Shown piece by piece: positions 1 through 7,590 of a stretch of DNA of 64,000 bases. The number at the start of each line of letters is the position of its first letter. Position 1 is the first letter of the stretch. A model generated the notes under the pieces. That model did no database searches. It was not told the origin of the DNA and was given only the letters and a program-made list of their open reading frames with translations. A program made the translations under genes and the position numbers. The stretch comes from JBBROS01 sp965260995 (GTDB taxonomy: Bacteria; Pseudomonadota; Alphaproteobacteria; Acetobacterales; Acetobacteraceae), in assembly GCA_965260995.1 (NCBI GenBank), contig CBDHCD010000003.1, positions 1,426,001-1,490,000 on the forward strand, written 5' to 3'.

Positions 1-217
1 CGCCGCGCACGCCCGCGGCGGTCGCCGGATACACCACCACCCGCGCGTAGTCGGGCGGCTCGATGTCCCGATGCGCCTGCCGCTCGAACGCGTCCGGCTC
101 GTAGAACGTGATCCGGTGCCCGAGGGGCGCCAGCGCCGACAACATGCCCCGGTAGTAGGTCGCCGCCCCGTTCCAATAGGACGACAACAGGCTCGACCCG
201 TAGAACGCGATCTCCAT
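1..217 (-). CDS. Glycosyltransferase, CgeB-like (N-terminal part only, runs off the left edge)
   Basis: The ATG lies at 215-217 on the minus strand and abuts the stop codon of the preceding gene, so the two are probably co-translated. The visible 72 residues start MEIAFYGSSLLSSYWNGA and continue with a TYYRG-LSALAPLGHRITFYEPDAFERQ stretch. This is the N-terminal Rossmann fold usual in CgeB-like or DUF3880-type glycosyltransferases, which pair a short nucleotide-fold strand with an asparagine/glycine-rich loop. The donor-binding C-terminal domain lies outside the window, so the sugar cannot be guessed. It is the last visible gene of the six-gene glycan cluster read from 5882. The family is inferred from the N-terminus and from the similar gene upstream. 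Confidence 0.7.
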   Translation of the reverse strand, partial: MEIAFYGSSLLSSYWNGAATYYRGMLSALAPLGHRITFYEPDAFERQAHRDIEPPDYARVVVYPATAAGVRG

Positions 218-1351
218 TCAGGCGCTCGCCCGGCTCGCCCGGCTCGCCAGGCTCGCCCGGCCCGGCTTCCGGATGCGGGCGGCGATCGCCAGCAGCTCGT
301 CCGCGCGGTGGCCGCAGGTGTGCCGCGCCCGCACCGTCGCCAGCCCGCGTGCCGCCAACGCCTGACGCAACCCCGCGTCCTCCTTGAGCGCCCGCAGGTG
401 CGCCGTCATCGCCGCCCCGTCCTCCGCCACTAGGAAGTCCGCCCCCGGCGTGAACAATCCCTCGCTGTCCGCCCAAGGGGCGCTGACCAGCGGGATGCCG
501 CAGGCCAGCGCCTCGAACACCCGGATCGTCGGGATGCCCGGCAGCGCCGACGCGTAGAACCGGCGCGGCACGTGCGCCGTCAGCATGTGCCGCGCGAACA
601 CCTCCGGCGCGCGATGGTTGGCCAGCCATCCCCGGTAGCGCGCTCCGTGCCGCGCCAGCATGGCCCGCGCCGCCTCCGGATACCGCACCCCGTAGATGTC
701 GAGGCCCAGCCCGGCCTCGGCCGCCGGGCGCAGCAGGAACGCTTCCAGCTCCGCCGTCCGCTCCCCATCGCCCCAGTTGCCGACCCAGACCGCCCCCGCC
801 CGGCATTTCTCCTGCCCGGGCGGCCGGAACAGCGCCACGTCCGCCGCCTCGTGCCAGACGAACGCGCGCTCCCCCCAGCCCCAACCGCGATACACCTCCG
901 CCAGCGCCGCCCCGAACGCCAGCACCCCGTCGTAGCCCGACAGGTCGTAGCGCCGCATCGCCTCCGGCTCGCTCACCGCCCGGTGGTGCGTGTCGTGGAA
1001 CAGCAGCGTGAACCGCCCGCCCCGCCGCCGCAGCGCGCCCACCGCCGCGACCAGTTCCGGCTCGTTCCACTCGTGAACGAGCACCAGGTCGGCCCCGTCC
1101 ACCATCGCCGCCGGCTCGGCTCTCGGCGCGTAGGCCGTGCTCTGCAACCCCGGGTAAGCCGTCCGCCAACCGTCCAGCGCCGTCGCCCCGGCGTCCGCCG
1201 CCAGGTTCGCGGCGCTCCAGGCCCCTTCCGGCTCGAACGCCCGCACCTCGTGCCCGCGCCCGGCCAACGCCCGGAGCACGCCGCGCAGGAAGTGCGCGTT
1301 GCCGTGGTTCCAGCACGACCGCAGCGAGTGGGTGAAGTAGGCGATCCGCAT
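218..1351 (-). CDS. CgeB-like glycosyltransferase
   Basis: A 377-residue protein with the two-domain GT-B layout. The N-terminal strand is MRIAYFTHSL, followed by an N-HGNAHFLRGVLRALAGRGHEV acceptor-side motif. The C-terminal half carries VWVGNWGDGERTAEL (about residues 188-202) and the donor-site stretch RVFEALACGIPLVSAPW (about 277-293), typical of CgeB and GT4-like transferases. The start is the ATG at 1349-1351, which shares one base with the stop of the upstream GT4 gene (TGATG), so translation is coupled. The extreme C-terminus (ASLASRASRASA) is encoded by four 9-bp direct repeats at 224-259. It probably transfers a sugar in assembly of a surface or secreted glycan with its neighbours; donor and acceptor are unknown. 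Confidence 0.8.
   Translation of the reverse strand: MRIAYFTHSLRSCWNHGNAHFLRGVLRALAGRGHEVRAFEPEGAWSAANLAADAGATALDGWRTAYPGLQSTAYAPRAEPAAMVDGADLVLVHEWNEPELVAAVGALRRRGGRFTLLFHDTHHRAVSEPEAMRRYDLSGYDGVLAFGAALAEVYRGWGWGERAFVWHEAADVALFRPPGQEKCRAGAVWVGNWGDGERTAELEAFLLRPAAEAGLGLDIYGVRYPEAARAMLARHGARYRGWLANHRAPEVFARHMLTAHVPRRFYASALPGIPTIRVFEALACGIPLVSAPWADSEGLFTPGADFLVAEDGAAMTAHLRALKEDAGLRQALAARGLATVRARHTCGHRADELLAIAARIRKPGRASLASRASRASA
224..259. repeat. 9-bp tandem repeat, four copies, in the 3' end of the CgeB-like gene
   Basis: GCTCGCCCG is repeated at 224-232, 233-241, 242-250 (one substitution) and 251-259. The unit length keeps the frame and adds AS/RAS-type residues to the protein tail, which suggests slippage tolerated at a dispensable C-terminus. 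Confidence 0.85.
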
Positions 1352-2418
1352 CAGGCCGCCGCGGCCCGCGCCAGGTCCCGATGCACCGCCAGCGTGCCGT
1401 CCACCATCGCGTCCAGCCCGTAGCGCGCCGCCCGCGCCCGCGCGCCGCCGTCCCCGTCCGCGTCCAGCGCCGCCCGCAACGCCGGGCGCAGGTCCGCCTC
1501 GTCCGCCACGAACGTCGCCGCCCCGTCCCACAGCTCGCGGAACGTCGGGATGTCGGACAACACCAGCCGCATCCCCGCCCCCGCCGCTTCCAGCACCGAC
1601 AACCCGAACGGCTCGTAGGCCGCCATCGACGCGAACACCCGCGCCGAGCCGTACGCCGCCGCCATCTCCGCCGCGCCCAGCGCCCCGAGCGGTGCCGCGT
1701 GCCGCAACCCGATCCGCGCCCCGTTCGGCCCGGCCAGCGGCCCCGCCGCCCGCACCGGCGCGCCCAATCCCTCCGCCGCCCGGTCGAGCGCCGCCACGCC
1801 CTTGCCCTCGTCCCACAGCCGCCCGGCCGTCAGCACCGCCCGCGCCCGTTCGGCACCTGCCGTGGTCGGTGAGGCCGCCCCGTTCCGGACCACCCTGATC
1901 CCGTCCACGCCGTACACCGCCCGCACCGCCGCCGCGTGCGCCGCCGACGGCGCGATCACCGCCCCCGCCCCCGCCAGCCCGGCCCGCATCGCCTCCATCC
2001 GCCAGCGGAAATCCGGCGGCGGCGCACCGCCCCGCACCGCCCGCCACCAGGTGCCCACGCAGGAATGCGCCACCGCCACCACCGGCGCCGGCCACCGCGC
2101 CGTCCCCAGCAACGCCGGCGCGTGCAGATGCACCGCCCCTGCCCCCACCAGTCCGGCCAACGCCGCCAGCCGCTCGCCCGCCGCTGCCAGCGCCGCCGGG
2201 CCATCCGCCGTCCAGTCGAGCGGCAGCCCCGTCCGCACCAGCTCCAGCCCCGGCACCGCCCGCGCCTCGTTCCGCTGCCCGGCATCCGCCTCCGGCCCCA
2301 GCACCGCCAGCACGCACGCCACCCCTCGCCCGGCCAACCCCCGCGCAAGATCGATGCTGTAGCGCCACACGCCGCCCACAGCGTCGGTGGTCAGCAATAA
2401 CCGCCCGCTCACGCCCAC
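1351..2418 (-). CDS. Glycosyltransferase family 4 (GT-B)
   Basis: A 355-residue GT4 enzyme. It opens with VSGRLLLTTDAVGGVWRY, where the GGV loop is the usual acceptor/donor hinge of GT4 proteins. The C-terminal donor domain has RVVRNGA, VLTAGRLWDEGKG (the retaining-transferase strand) and EPFGLSVLEAAGAG, the conserved E-x7-E motif of retaining GT-B enzymes. The start is a GTG at 2418, four bases downstream of the radical SAM stop; an alternative GTG lies six bases further in. The stop overlaps the start of the next gene by one base. It is a cytoplasmic enzyme expected to build an oligosaccharide together with the two CgeB-like transferases; the sugar is not predictable. Confidence 0.88.
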   Translation of the reverse strand: MGVSGRLLLTTDAVGGVWRYSIDLARGLAGRGVACVLAVLGPEADAGQRNEARAVPGLELVRTGLPLDWTADGPAALAAAGERLAALAGLVGAGAVHLHAPALLGTARWPAPVVAVAHSCVGTWWRAVRGGAPPPDFRWRMEAMRAGLAGAGAVIAPSAAHAAAVRAVYGVDGIRVVRNGAASPTTAGAERARAVLTAGRLWDEGKGVAALDRAAEGLGAPVRAAGPLAGPNGARIGLRHAAPLGALGAAEMAAAYGSARVFASMAAYEPFGLSVLEAAGAGMRLVLSDIPTFRELWDGAATFVADEADLRPALRAALDADGDGGARARAARYGLDAMVDGTLAVHRDLARAAAA

Positions 2419-2422
2419 CCGC

Positions 2423-3715
2423 TTAGCCCGGCCCGCACGCCCGCTCCAACTCGGCCAGCGGCAACGGCCGCCCGTCCTGGATGTCCGAGAACCGCTCGAA
2501 CTGCCCGAGGTAATGCGTGTGCGCCCGTTCCCACGCCCGCTCGTCCGGGGCGCCGAACAGCCGTCGGTAGTCCGGCGAACTCGGGTAAGGGTAAAGCGGC
2601 ACCGGGTCGTTGGCCCAGACGCCTTCCGCCCGCAGCCGGGCCCGCCACGCCGCCACCATCGCCGGGTCGTCGCCGACCGTTTCCAGCAGGTTCGCCTGCA
2701 CGAACGGCACGTGCCGCCGGGCCAGGATCAGCAACTCGGCCAGTTCGTCGGTGGACAGCTTGCACCGTTTGTCCAGCGCCGCCCGCCCGTCCTCCGTCAG
2801 GCTTTCCACGCCCGCCTCGATGCTGACGCACCCCGCCCGCCCGAGCAGCTCGATCATCTCCGGCTTCCACAGGTCGATCCGCGTCTGGATGCCGAACTCC
2901 ACGCTTCGTCCGACCAGCGCCTCCAGCAGCGCCCGGTTGGGCAGGAAGATCTCGTCGATGAAGTAGACGTACTCCACGCCTTGCCGGACCAGCCCGTCGA
3001 TCTCCGCCAGCAGCGGTCCCGGCGCGCGCCGCCGGTACTGGTCGCGGAAGTCGATCTTGGCGCAGAACGAGCAGTGATACGGGCACCCCCGCGACGCCTC
3101 CACCTCCGCCCCCGGCCGCCGGACCGGGCGGTCGAAGCGATGGTGGTGGTGGTGGTGCCGCGCCACCCAGGCATCCGGCCAGGTCAGCGCCGGCGCGTCC
3201 GCGAACCGGGTCGCCTGCGGCCCGCCGCACTGCTGCGGCACGCCCCCGTCCAGCACCGCCGTTCCCGCCACCGCCCCCGGCACGCCGCCCTCGGCCAGCG
3301 CCAGCACGGCTTCCTCGCATTCGCCCATCACCACGCACCCGGCTCCGAGCTTGGCCAGCGTCGCGCCCGGCGTCGAGGACCCGTGCGGCCCCACCGCCAC
3401 CGTCAGCCCGCCCGCGCCCCCGAGCGCGTCCAGCATCGCCCGCGGCACCCGCAACTCCGGCGGCGCGCAGCGCCAGAACAGGTAGCTCGGCGCCGTCGTC
3501 ACCACCGTCATCGCCGGCCCGAACGCCGCCACCGCCGCCGCCAACGCCTCGTAGCCCTGCCCCATCAGGTGGCCGTCGAGCAGCAGCGCCTCGTGCCCGG
3601 CCCGCTCCAGCAAGGCCCGGCAATATCCCAACTCCAAAGGCAGGTGCGGCTCGCGGCAGCCAAAGTAGATGCTGCCCTCGAACGTCCACGGCGGGTTGAC
3701 CAGCGCCACCTTCAC
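2423..3715 (-). CDS. B12-binding domain radical SAM protein
   Basis: 430 residues from a GTG at 3713-3715 that overlaps the upstream epimerase stop by four bases (GTGA). Residues 1-150 form a cobalamin-binding type Rossmann domain (MKVALVNPPWTFEG, LLLDGHLMGQGYEAL). The radical SAM core follows with CPYHCSFC at about 211-218 (C-x3-C-x2-C, the 4Fe-4S ligands) and downstream YVYFIDEIF and VSIEAGVESL strands. Members of this superfamily do methylations, ring contractions or other C-C chemistry. Position between sugar epimerases and glycosyltransferases suggests modification of a sugar or lipid precursor, but the reaction is unknown. A natural run of six histidines (residues 187-192) sits just before the cluster motif. 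Confidence 0.85.
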   Translation of the reverse strand: MKVALVNPPWTFEGSIYFGCREPHLPLELGYCRALLERAGHEALLLDGHLMGQGYEALAAAVAAFGPAMTVVTTAPSYLFWRCAPPELRVPRAMLDALGGAGGLTVAVGPHGSSTPGATLAKLGAGCVVMGECEEAVLALAEGGVPGAVAGTAVLDGGVPQQCGGPQATRFADAPALTWPDAWVARHHHHHHRFDRPVRRPGAEVEASRGCPYHCSFCAKIDFRDQYRRRAPGPLLAEIDGLVRQGVEYVYFIDEIFLPNRALLEALVGRSVEFGIQTRIDLWKPEMIELLGRAGCVSIEAGVESLTEDGRAALDKRCKLSTDELAELLILARRHVPFVQANLLETVGDDPAMVAAWRARLRAEGVWANDPVPLYPYPSSPDYRRLFGAPDERAWERAHTHYLGQFERFSDIQDGRPLPLAELERACGPG

Positions 3716-4770
3716 GCCGCGGTCCCCGCCGGTTCCAGCGCCCGTTCCTCTGCCCGCGCCCACGCCGCCAGCCGGCGCAGCCCGTCCCGCCACGGCACGC
3801 TGTCCCGCAGCCCCAGCGCCGCCGCCGCCCGCCGCGTGTCGGAGACGAAATACCGCTGGTCCCCCGGCCGCCAGTCCGAGAATCGGACCTCCGGGGTCCG
3901 CCGCGTCAGTGCCCCGATCTCCGCCAGCACCTCCAGCAGCGTCACCGCGTTGGCCGGCCCGCCGCCCAGGTTGAACGCCTGCCCCGACACCTCCTCGATC
4001 CGCGCCCAGGCGGCCAGGTAGGCGTCCACCGCGTCGTCCACGAACAGCACGTCCCGCACCTGCCGCCCGTCGCCGTAGATGCTGATCGGCCGCCCCGCCA
4101 TGACCGAGAACAGGAAGTGCGCCAGCCAGCCCTGGTCCTCCGTCCCCCGCTGCCGCGGCCCGTAGATGCAGCTCATCCGCAGCACGCACGACGGCACCCC
4201 GAAGCTGCGCGCGTAGTCCAGCACGTACTGGTCCGCCGCCCCCTTGCTGCACCCGTACGGCGTGTAGAAGCTGAGCGGCCGGCTCTCGTCGATGCCGCGC
4301 GCCCGCACCGCCGGGTCGAGCGGCAGGTAGGCGTCGCCGTCCCGCGCCAAGGCGAGGTCGGCCAGCGCGCCGTAAACCTTGTTGGTGCTGGCGAACAGCA
4401 AGGGCGGCGGGTCCGCCTGCCGCCGCAGCGCCTCCAGCACGTTCAGCGTGCCGCGCAGGTTGACGTCGAAGTCCAGTTCCGGCTCGTCGAGGCTGGTCGT
4501 CACCGCGACCTGCGCCGCCAGGTGGAACACCGCCGACACGCCCTGCGCCGCCTCGCGCACCACGGCGCGGTCGCGGATGTCGGCCACCATCGGCTCGACC
4601 AGGCCCCGGTGCCGCCGCCGCAGCCAGTCGAGGTTGCCGTCCACCCCCGGCCGCGCCAAGGCGTCCAGCACCCGCACCCGGTGCCCCGCCCGCGCCAGCC
4701 GATCGACAAGGTTACAGCCGATGAACCCGGCGCCCCCGGTCACCAGCACCGTCGCGCCGCCGCGGCTCAC
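3712..4770 (-). CDS. NAD-dependent epimerase/dehydratase (extended SDR)
   Basis: 352 residues from GTG 4768-4770, overlapping the upstream stop by four bases (GTGA). The NAD site is VLVTGGAGFIGCNL near the N-terminus; FHLAAQVAVTTSLDEPELDF and an N-x2-GT-N-L segment follow. The catalytic pair is Y-x3-K in YTPYGCSKGAADQY, with serine in FASTNKVYGA. RMSCIYGPRQRGTEDQGW and the substrate-side YGDGRQVRDVLFVDDAVDAY resemble nucleotide-sugar epimerases of the CDP-paratose/CDP-tyvelose 2-epimerase type rather than GalE. It probably makes an NDP-sugar for the transferases downstream; the exact sugar is an inference I cannot settle. Confidence 0.85.
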   Translation of the reverse strand: MSRGGATVLVTGGAGFIGCNLVDRLARAGHRVRVLDALARPGVDGNLDWLRRRHRGLVEPMVADIRDRAVVREAAQGVSAVFHLAAQVAVTTSLDEPELDFDVNLRGTLNVLEALRRQADPPPLLFASTNKVYGALADLALARDGDAYLPLDPAVRARGIDESRPLSFYTPYGCSKGAADQYVLDYARSFGVPSCVLRMSCIYGPRQRGTEDQGWLAHFLFSVMAGRPISIYGDGRQVRDVLFVDDAVDAYLAAWARIEEVSGQAFNLGGGPANAVTLLEVLAEIGALTRRTPEVRFSDWRPGDQRYFVSDTRRAAAALGLRDSVPWRDGLRRLAAWARAEERALEPAGTAA

Positions 4771-5882
4771 GACGCGACCAGCCCGCGCTGCTCCAGCTCT
4801 CGCCGCGCGTCCTGCACCCGGTCCTGCGCCTGTTGCCGCCGCACCCATTCGGCCAGCTCGCCCAAGCTGTCGGCGAACCCCCGCCGCGGCGCGAAACCCA
4901 GCACGTCGCGGGCCAGCGAGATGTCGGCGAAGCAGTGCCGGATGTCCCCCACCCGCGCCTTGCCCATCACCTCCGGCGCGAGGTGCGGCACGCCCATCGC
5001 CGCCGCCAGCGCCTCGCCCACGCCGAGGATGCTCACGTCCCGGCCGCTGCCGATGTTGAACACCCGCCCCGCCGCCTGCGGATGCTCCAGCGCCAGCAGG
5101 AACGCCCGCGCCACGTCGTCCACGTGAACGAAGTCCCGCCGCTGCCCGCCGTCCTCGAACACCATCGGGCGCTCCCGGTTCTGCAGCCGCGACGCGAAGA
5201 TCGCCAGCACCCCCGTGTACGGGTTCGACAGCGCCTGCCCCGGCCCGTACACGTTGAACAGCCGCAGTGCCACGCCCTGCATCCCGTAGGCAGGCGCGAC
5301 CGTCAGCGTCAGCCGCTCCTGCACGTATTTGGTCAGCGCGTACACCGAGGCGAGGTTCGGCTGCTTCCATTCCGGCGTCGCCACCGGCGCGAGCCGCCCG
5401 CCGTCCGGCCCCACCGGGTCCCAGCCGCCGCCGACCCGTCCCGTCTGCCGCACCACGTTGTCCAGCCGCTCGCCCGCTTGGCTGCGATACAGCCCTTCGC
5501 CGTAGATGCTCATGCTGCTGGCCACCACGACCCGGCGCACCGGCCGGTCGATCAGCGCCTGGAACAGCACTGCCGTGCCGCCGTCGTTGACCGAGACGTA
5601 GCGGTCGATGGCGTACATGCTCTGCCCGACGCCGACCTCGGCGGCCAGGTGGATGACGCTGTCGACCCCCTCCAGCGCGCCCACCACCCGGTCGAGGTCG
5701 CGCATGTCGGCGCGGATCAGCTCCACCTCGTCGAGGACAGGGTTGCGGCACAGGGCGTCGCGGTGAACCTGGTCGATCATGCTGTCCAGCACCCGGACGG
5801 CGTAGCCTCGGTCCAGCAGCGTTCGAACCACGTGGCAGCCGATGAACCCGGCGCCCCCCGTCACCAACACCTGCTCCGCCAT
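4767..5882 (-). CDS. NAD-dependent epimerase/dehydratase (UDP-glucose 4-epimerase/dTDP-glucose dehydratase type)
   Basis: 371 residues starting MAEQVLVTGGAGFIGCHV; the ATG at 5880-5882 is preceded by AGGAGG, so earlier in-frame starts are rejected. It has the NAD-binding TGGAGFIG motif, the HLAAEVGVGQSM segment, serine in SSMSIYGEG, and the catalytic Y-x3-K in YALTKYVQ. RLFNVYGPGQALSNPYTGV and FEDGGQRRDFVHVDDVARA are typical of extended SDR sugar epimerases. An insertion around residues 150-175 (WDPVGPDGGRLAPV) lies before the catalytic tyrosine. First gene of the glycan operon, so the promoter should lie just upstream of 5882. Confidence 0.87.
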   Translation of the reverse strand: MAEQVLVTGGAGFIGCHVVRTLLDRGYAVRVLDSMIDQVHRDALCRNPVLDEVELIRADMRDLDRVVGALEGVDSVIHLAAEVGVGQSMYAIDRYVSVNDGGTAVLFQALIDRPVRRVVVASSMSIYGEGLYRSQAGERLDNVVRQTGRVGGGWDPVGPDGGRLAPVATPEWKQPNLASVYALTKYVQERLTLTVAPAYGMQGVALRLFNVYGPGQALSNPYTGVLAIFASRLQNRERPMVFEDGGQRRDFVHVDDVARAFLLALEHPQAAGRVFNIGSGRDVSILGVGEALAAAMGVPHLAPEVMGKARVGDIRHCFADISLARDVLGFAPRRGFADSLGELAEWVRRQQAQDRVQDARRELEQRGLVAS

Positions 5883-6676
5883 CCAGCCCTCGCCTCCTGT
5901 CCCGGTGCAACAACGCCATGACGCCGAGAACGACGCCTGACCGGCTAGGTTTGAACAAGAACTCGCAAACGGGCCGGGGGGAAACCCGAAGCCCCGGCCA
6001 ACGCCGTCACGATCTCGTGAGACAAACCTTGCTCGTGAGGGCAATGGCCCAGGGTCACTTCGGCGTGCAAACACGATTGACCCAAGCCCCCTGCTCGCCG
6101 GATGGCTGCGCGTGCCGGGTCGTGCGACGCGGCCGCCCGAGAACGAAGTCATCCGGCAGGCATTGCGAGTCGATCAGCGCGCGGCCCCTCCATGTTCCGG
6201 CACGGGACTTCGGCGATTGGCAGGCACGGATCGGCCGCCGCGAGGTTTGCCGGGACGCCAACGGCCAAACGCTTCGCGGAGAGGATGCCACGATGGGCGC
6301 TGTGGCTTCCCTGGCCAGTTCGCCTTCGGCGATAGCAACGCATCCGGCGTGACCAGGCAGGTGGCCGGCACGAGCAGCGGCGCTGACCATCGTTCGTTGC
6401 CCGGCGCGCCGTGCGCTCCCTGCCGCAGCAGCCAGGCCTGGCGCTCAGGCCATTCGAGCAGCCCGACTCGTGGAGGCTGCCCACGATCGTTGCCTTCGGA
6501 ACGATGCCGCTCCCCCTACCAGCGCGCTGCGCTGCGCGCGACCGCCCTGGCTGCCTGACGCCTTGGCTCGTTGCAGCATCGCCATGATGCCGGTGTCGTT
6601 GCGCAGCCGCTTCGCACTGAATTCTCAGGAACGCGGCTCGCTGGATTCCTACAATCTCTTGTGGCAGAGATCAGGA
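5883..6676. other. 794-bp gene-poor stretch between the glycan cluster and an orphan exported gene
   Basis: No convincing gene was found. Open frames here have poor codon structure and no recognisable motif on either strand. The part next to 5882 should hold the promoter of the glycan operon. Two short inverted repeats are visible: ATCGTT/AACGAT at 6486-6505 and GCGCGC-TGCGCT-GCGCGC at 6522-6539. Base composition is less GC-rich than in the flanking operons, in keeping with a decayed or foreign segment. Confidence 0.5.
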
Positions 6677-7507
6677 ATGCTGACCTGGACTTCTGCTTGC
6701 CGCCCAATATGGGCGATGGTGCTGGCCACGGTGCTGACCGTGGGCATCCACATCCGCCCCGCGCAGGCTGACACTCCGGCCGCCCTCAGCGCGATCGCCG
6801 ACACAGCCGACAGGATTTGCGGCATCTTGGCGACGCGAGGCGAGGCGAACACCACCAAAGTCACTGGCGAGGTTCATGCCGAACTCAGTGGCCTCGCGAA
6901 GCGCCTGGCGTCCGTTGGCGTATCAGGAAGCAGTGACATAGCATCATCGAACTACCAAGGCATGCTGCAACAGGATCTTCCAGCTACCCTGAAAGACATT
7001 CGCGATTGCAAGTTGAAGGTCTTCGATAAGCTTCAAGCAACTGTTCTGCCAGGCACGACGCAACCTTCGGGTCCGGGCGCTCCTTCGGCAGATTTGTTGC
7101 AAGCCCCAGGCGGCGCGCCTCTGATAGACACGGCCAAGTTCGATAACCAAAAAGATGAATTAGGATTTTATAGTTGTTCTAACGAACAGGATAAAATTAC
7201 ATGTTACATCGTTCAATCAAGAACAGCTCAAGGGCAATCGGATTACAAAATAGACAGTCAGATGAAAACTAAATTTAAACTAGTAGATAATTTTCATATT
7301 GAGCATCGGCTGCAGCGTATGTTTTACATGGATGGCCTTGGCAGTCATCAGCAAAATACGAACCTATCTTTTGGAGAAAGCATATGGCTGGTTTTAGAGT
7401 TTGAGCCTGCTCCTCGCCGAATTAGTTCGGCTAGAATCGTATTTAATGCTAACCTTTTTAACCCTTATCGTCTTGAAGTGTATCAGATTCGTGGACCAGT
7501 CAACTAA
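6677..7507 (+). CDS. Hypothetical exported protein, atypical composition
   Basis: I do not recognise the family. The start at 6677 gives 276 residues with a plausible Sec signal peptide (MLTWTSACRPIWAMVLATVL... ending near RPAQA-DT). An upstream in-frame start would bury the signal, so it is rejected. The mature part has a helical segment ending in LKDIRDCKLKVFDKLQ, a Pro/Gly-rich linker, and a beta-rich C-terminal domain with a likely disulfide hairpin (CSNEQDKITC). The 3' half (about 7120-7507) is strikingly AT-rich, with codons such as AAA, TTA and ATA that its neighbours avoid, suggesting recent transfer. It stands alone, facing the convergent mccA. Confidence 0.7.
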   Translation: MLTWTSACRPIWAMVLATVLTVGIHIRPAQADTPAALSAIADTADRICGILATRGEANTTKVTGEVHAELSGLAKRLASVGVSGSSDIASSNYQGMLQQDLPATLKDIRDCKLKVFDKLQATVLPGTTQPSGPGAPSADLLQAPGGAPLIDTAKFDNQKDELGFYSCSNEQDKITCYIVQSRTAQGQSDYKIDSQMKTKFKLVDNFHIEHRLQRMFYMDGLGSHQQNTNLSFGESIWLVLEFEPAPRRISSARIVFNANLFNPYRLEVYQIRGPVN

Positions 7508-7590
7508 AACCCATTTCGTAGTCAATCCAAAATAATGTTCACTTTACTCTATAAAACTGCTCAGGAGCGCTGAACGTTGCTGCAGGTCAA

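Noticed and set aside
218..2368. A 716-residue open frame on the minus strand spanning the CgeB-like gene and beyond
   Set aside because: Only its last 377 residues have motifs and normal codon structure; the upstream part is a Gly/Ala/Arg shadow of the GT4 gene in another frame.
3141..3158. Hexahistidine as a cloning tag or vector contamination
   Set aside because: It is internal, in frame, and embedded in native coding sequence of an intact operon.
2387..4021. Long plus-strand open frame opposite the radical SAM and epimerase genes
   Set aside because: Arg/Pro/His-rich antisense shadow with no domain; the opposite strand has full, motif-bearing genes.
5918..6558. Several open frames in the gap before the orphan exported gene, considered as a transposase remnant
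   Set aside because: No DDE or other transposase motif could be seen in any frame, and no matched terminal repeats.
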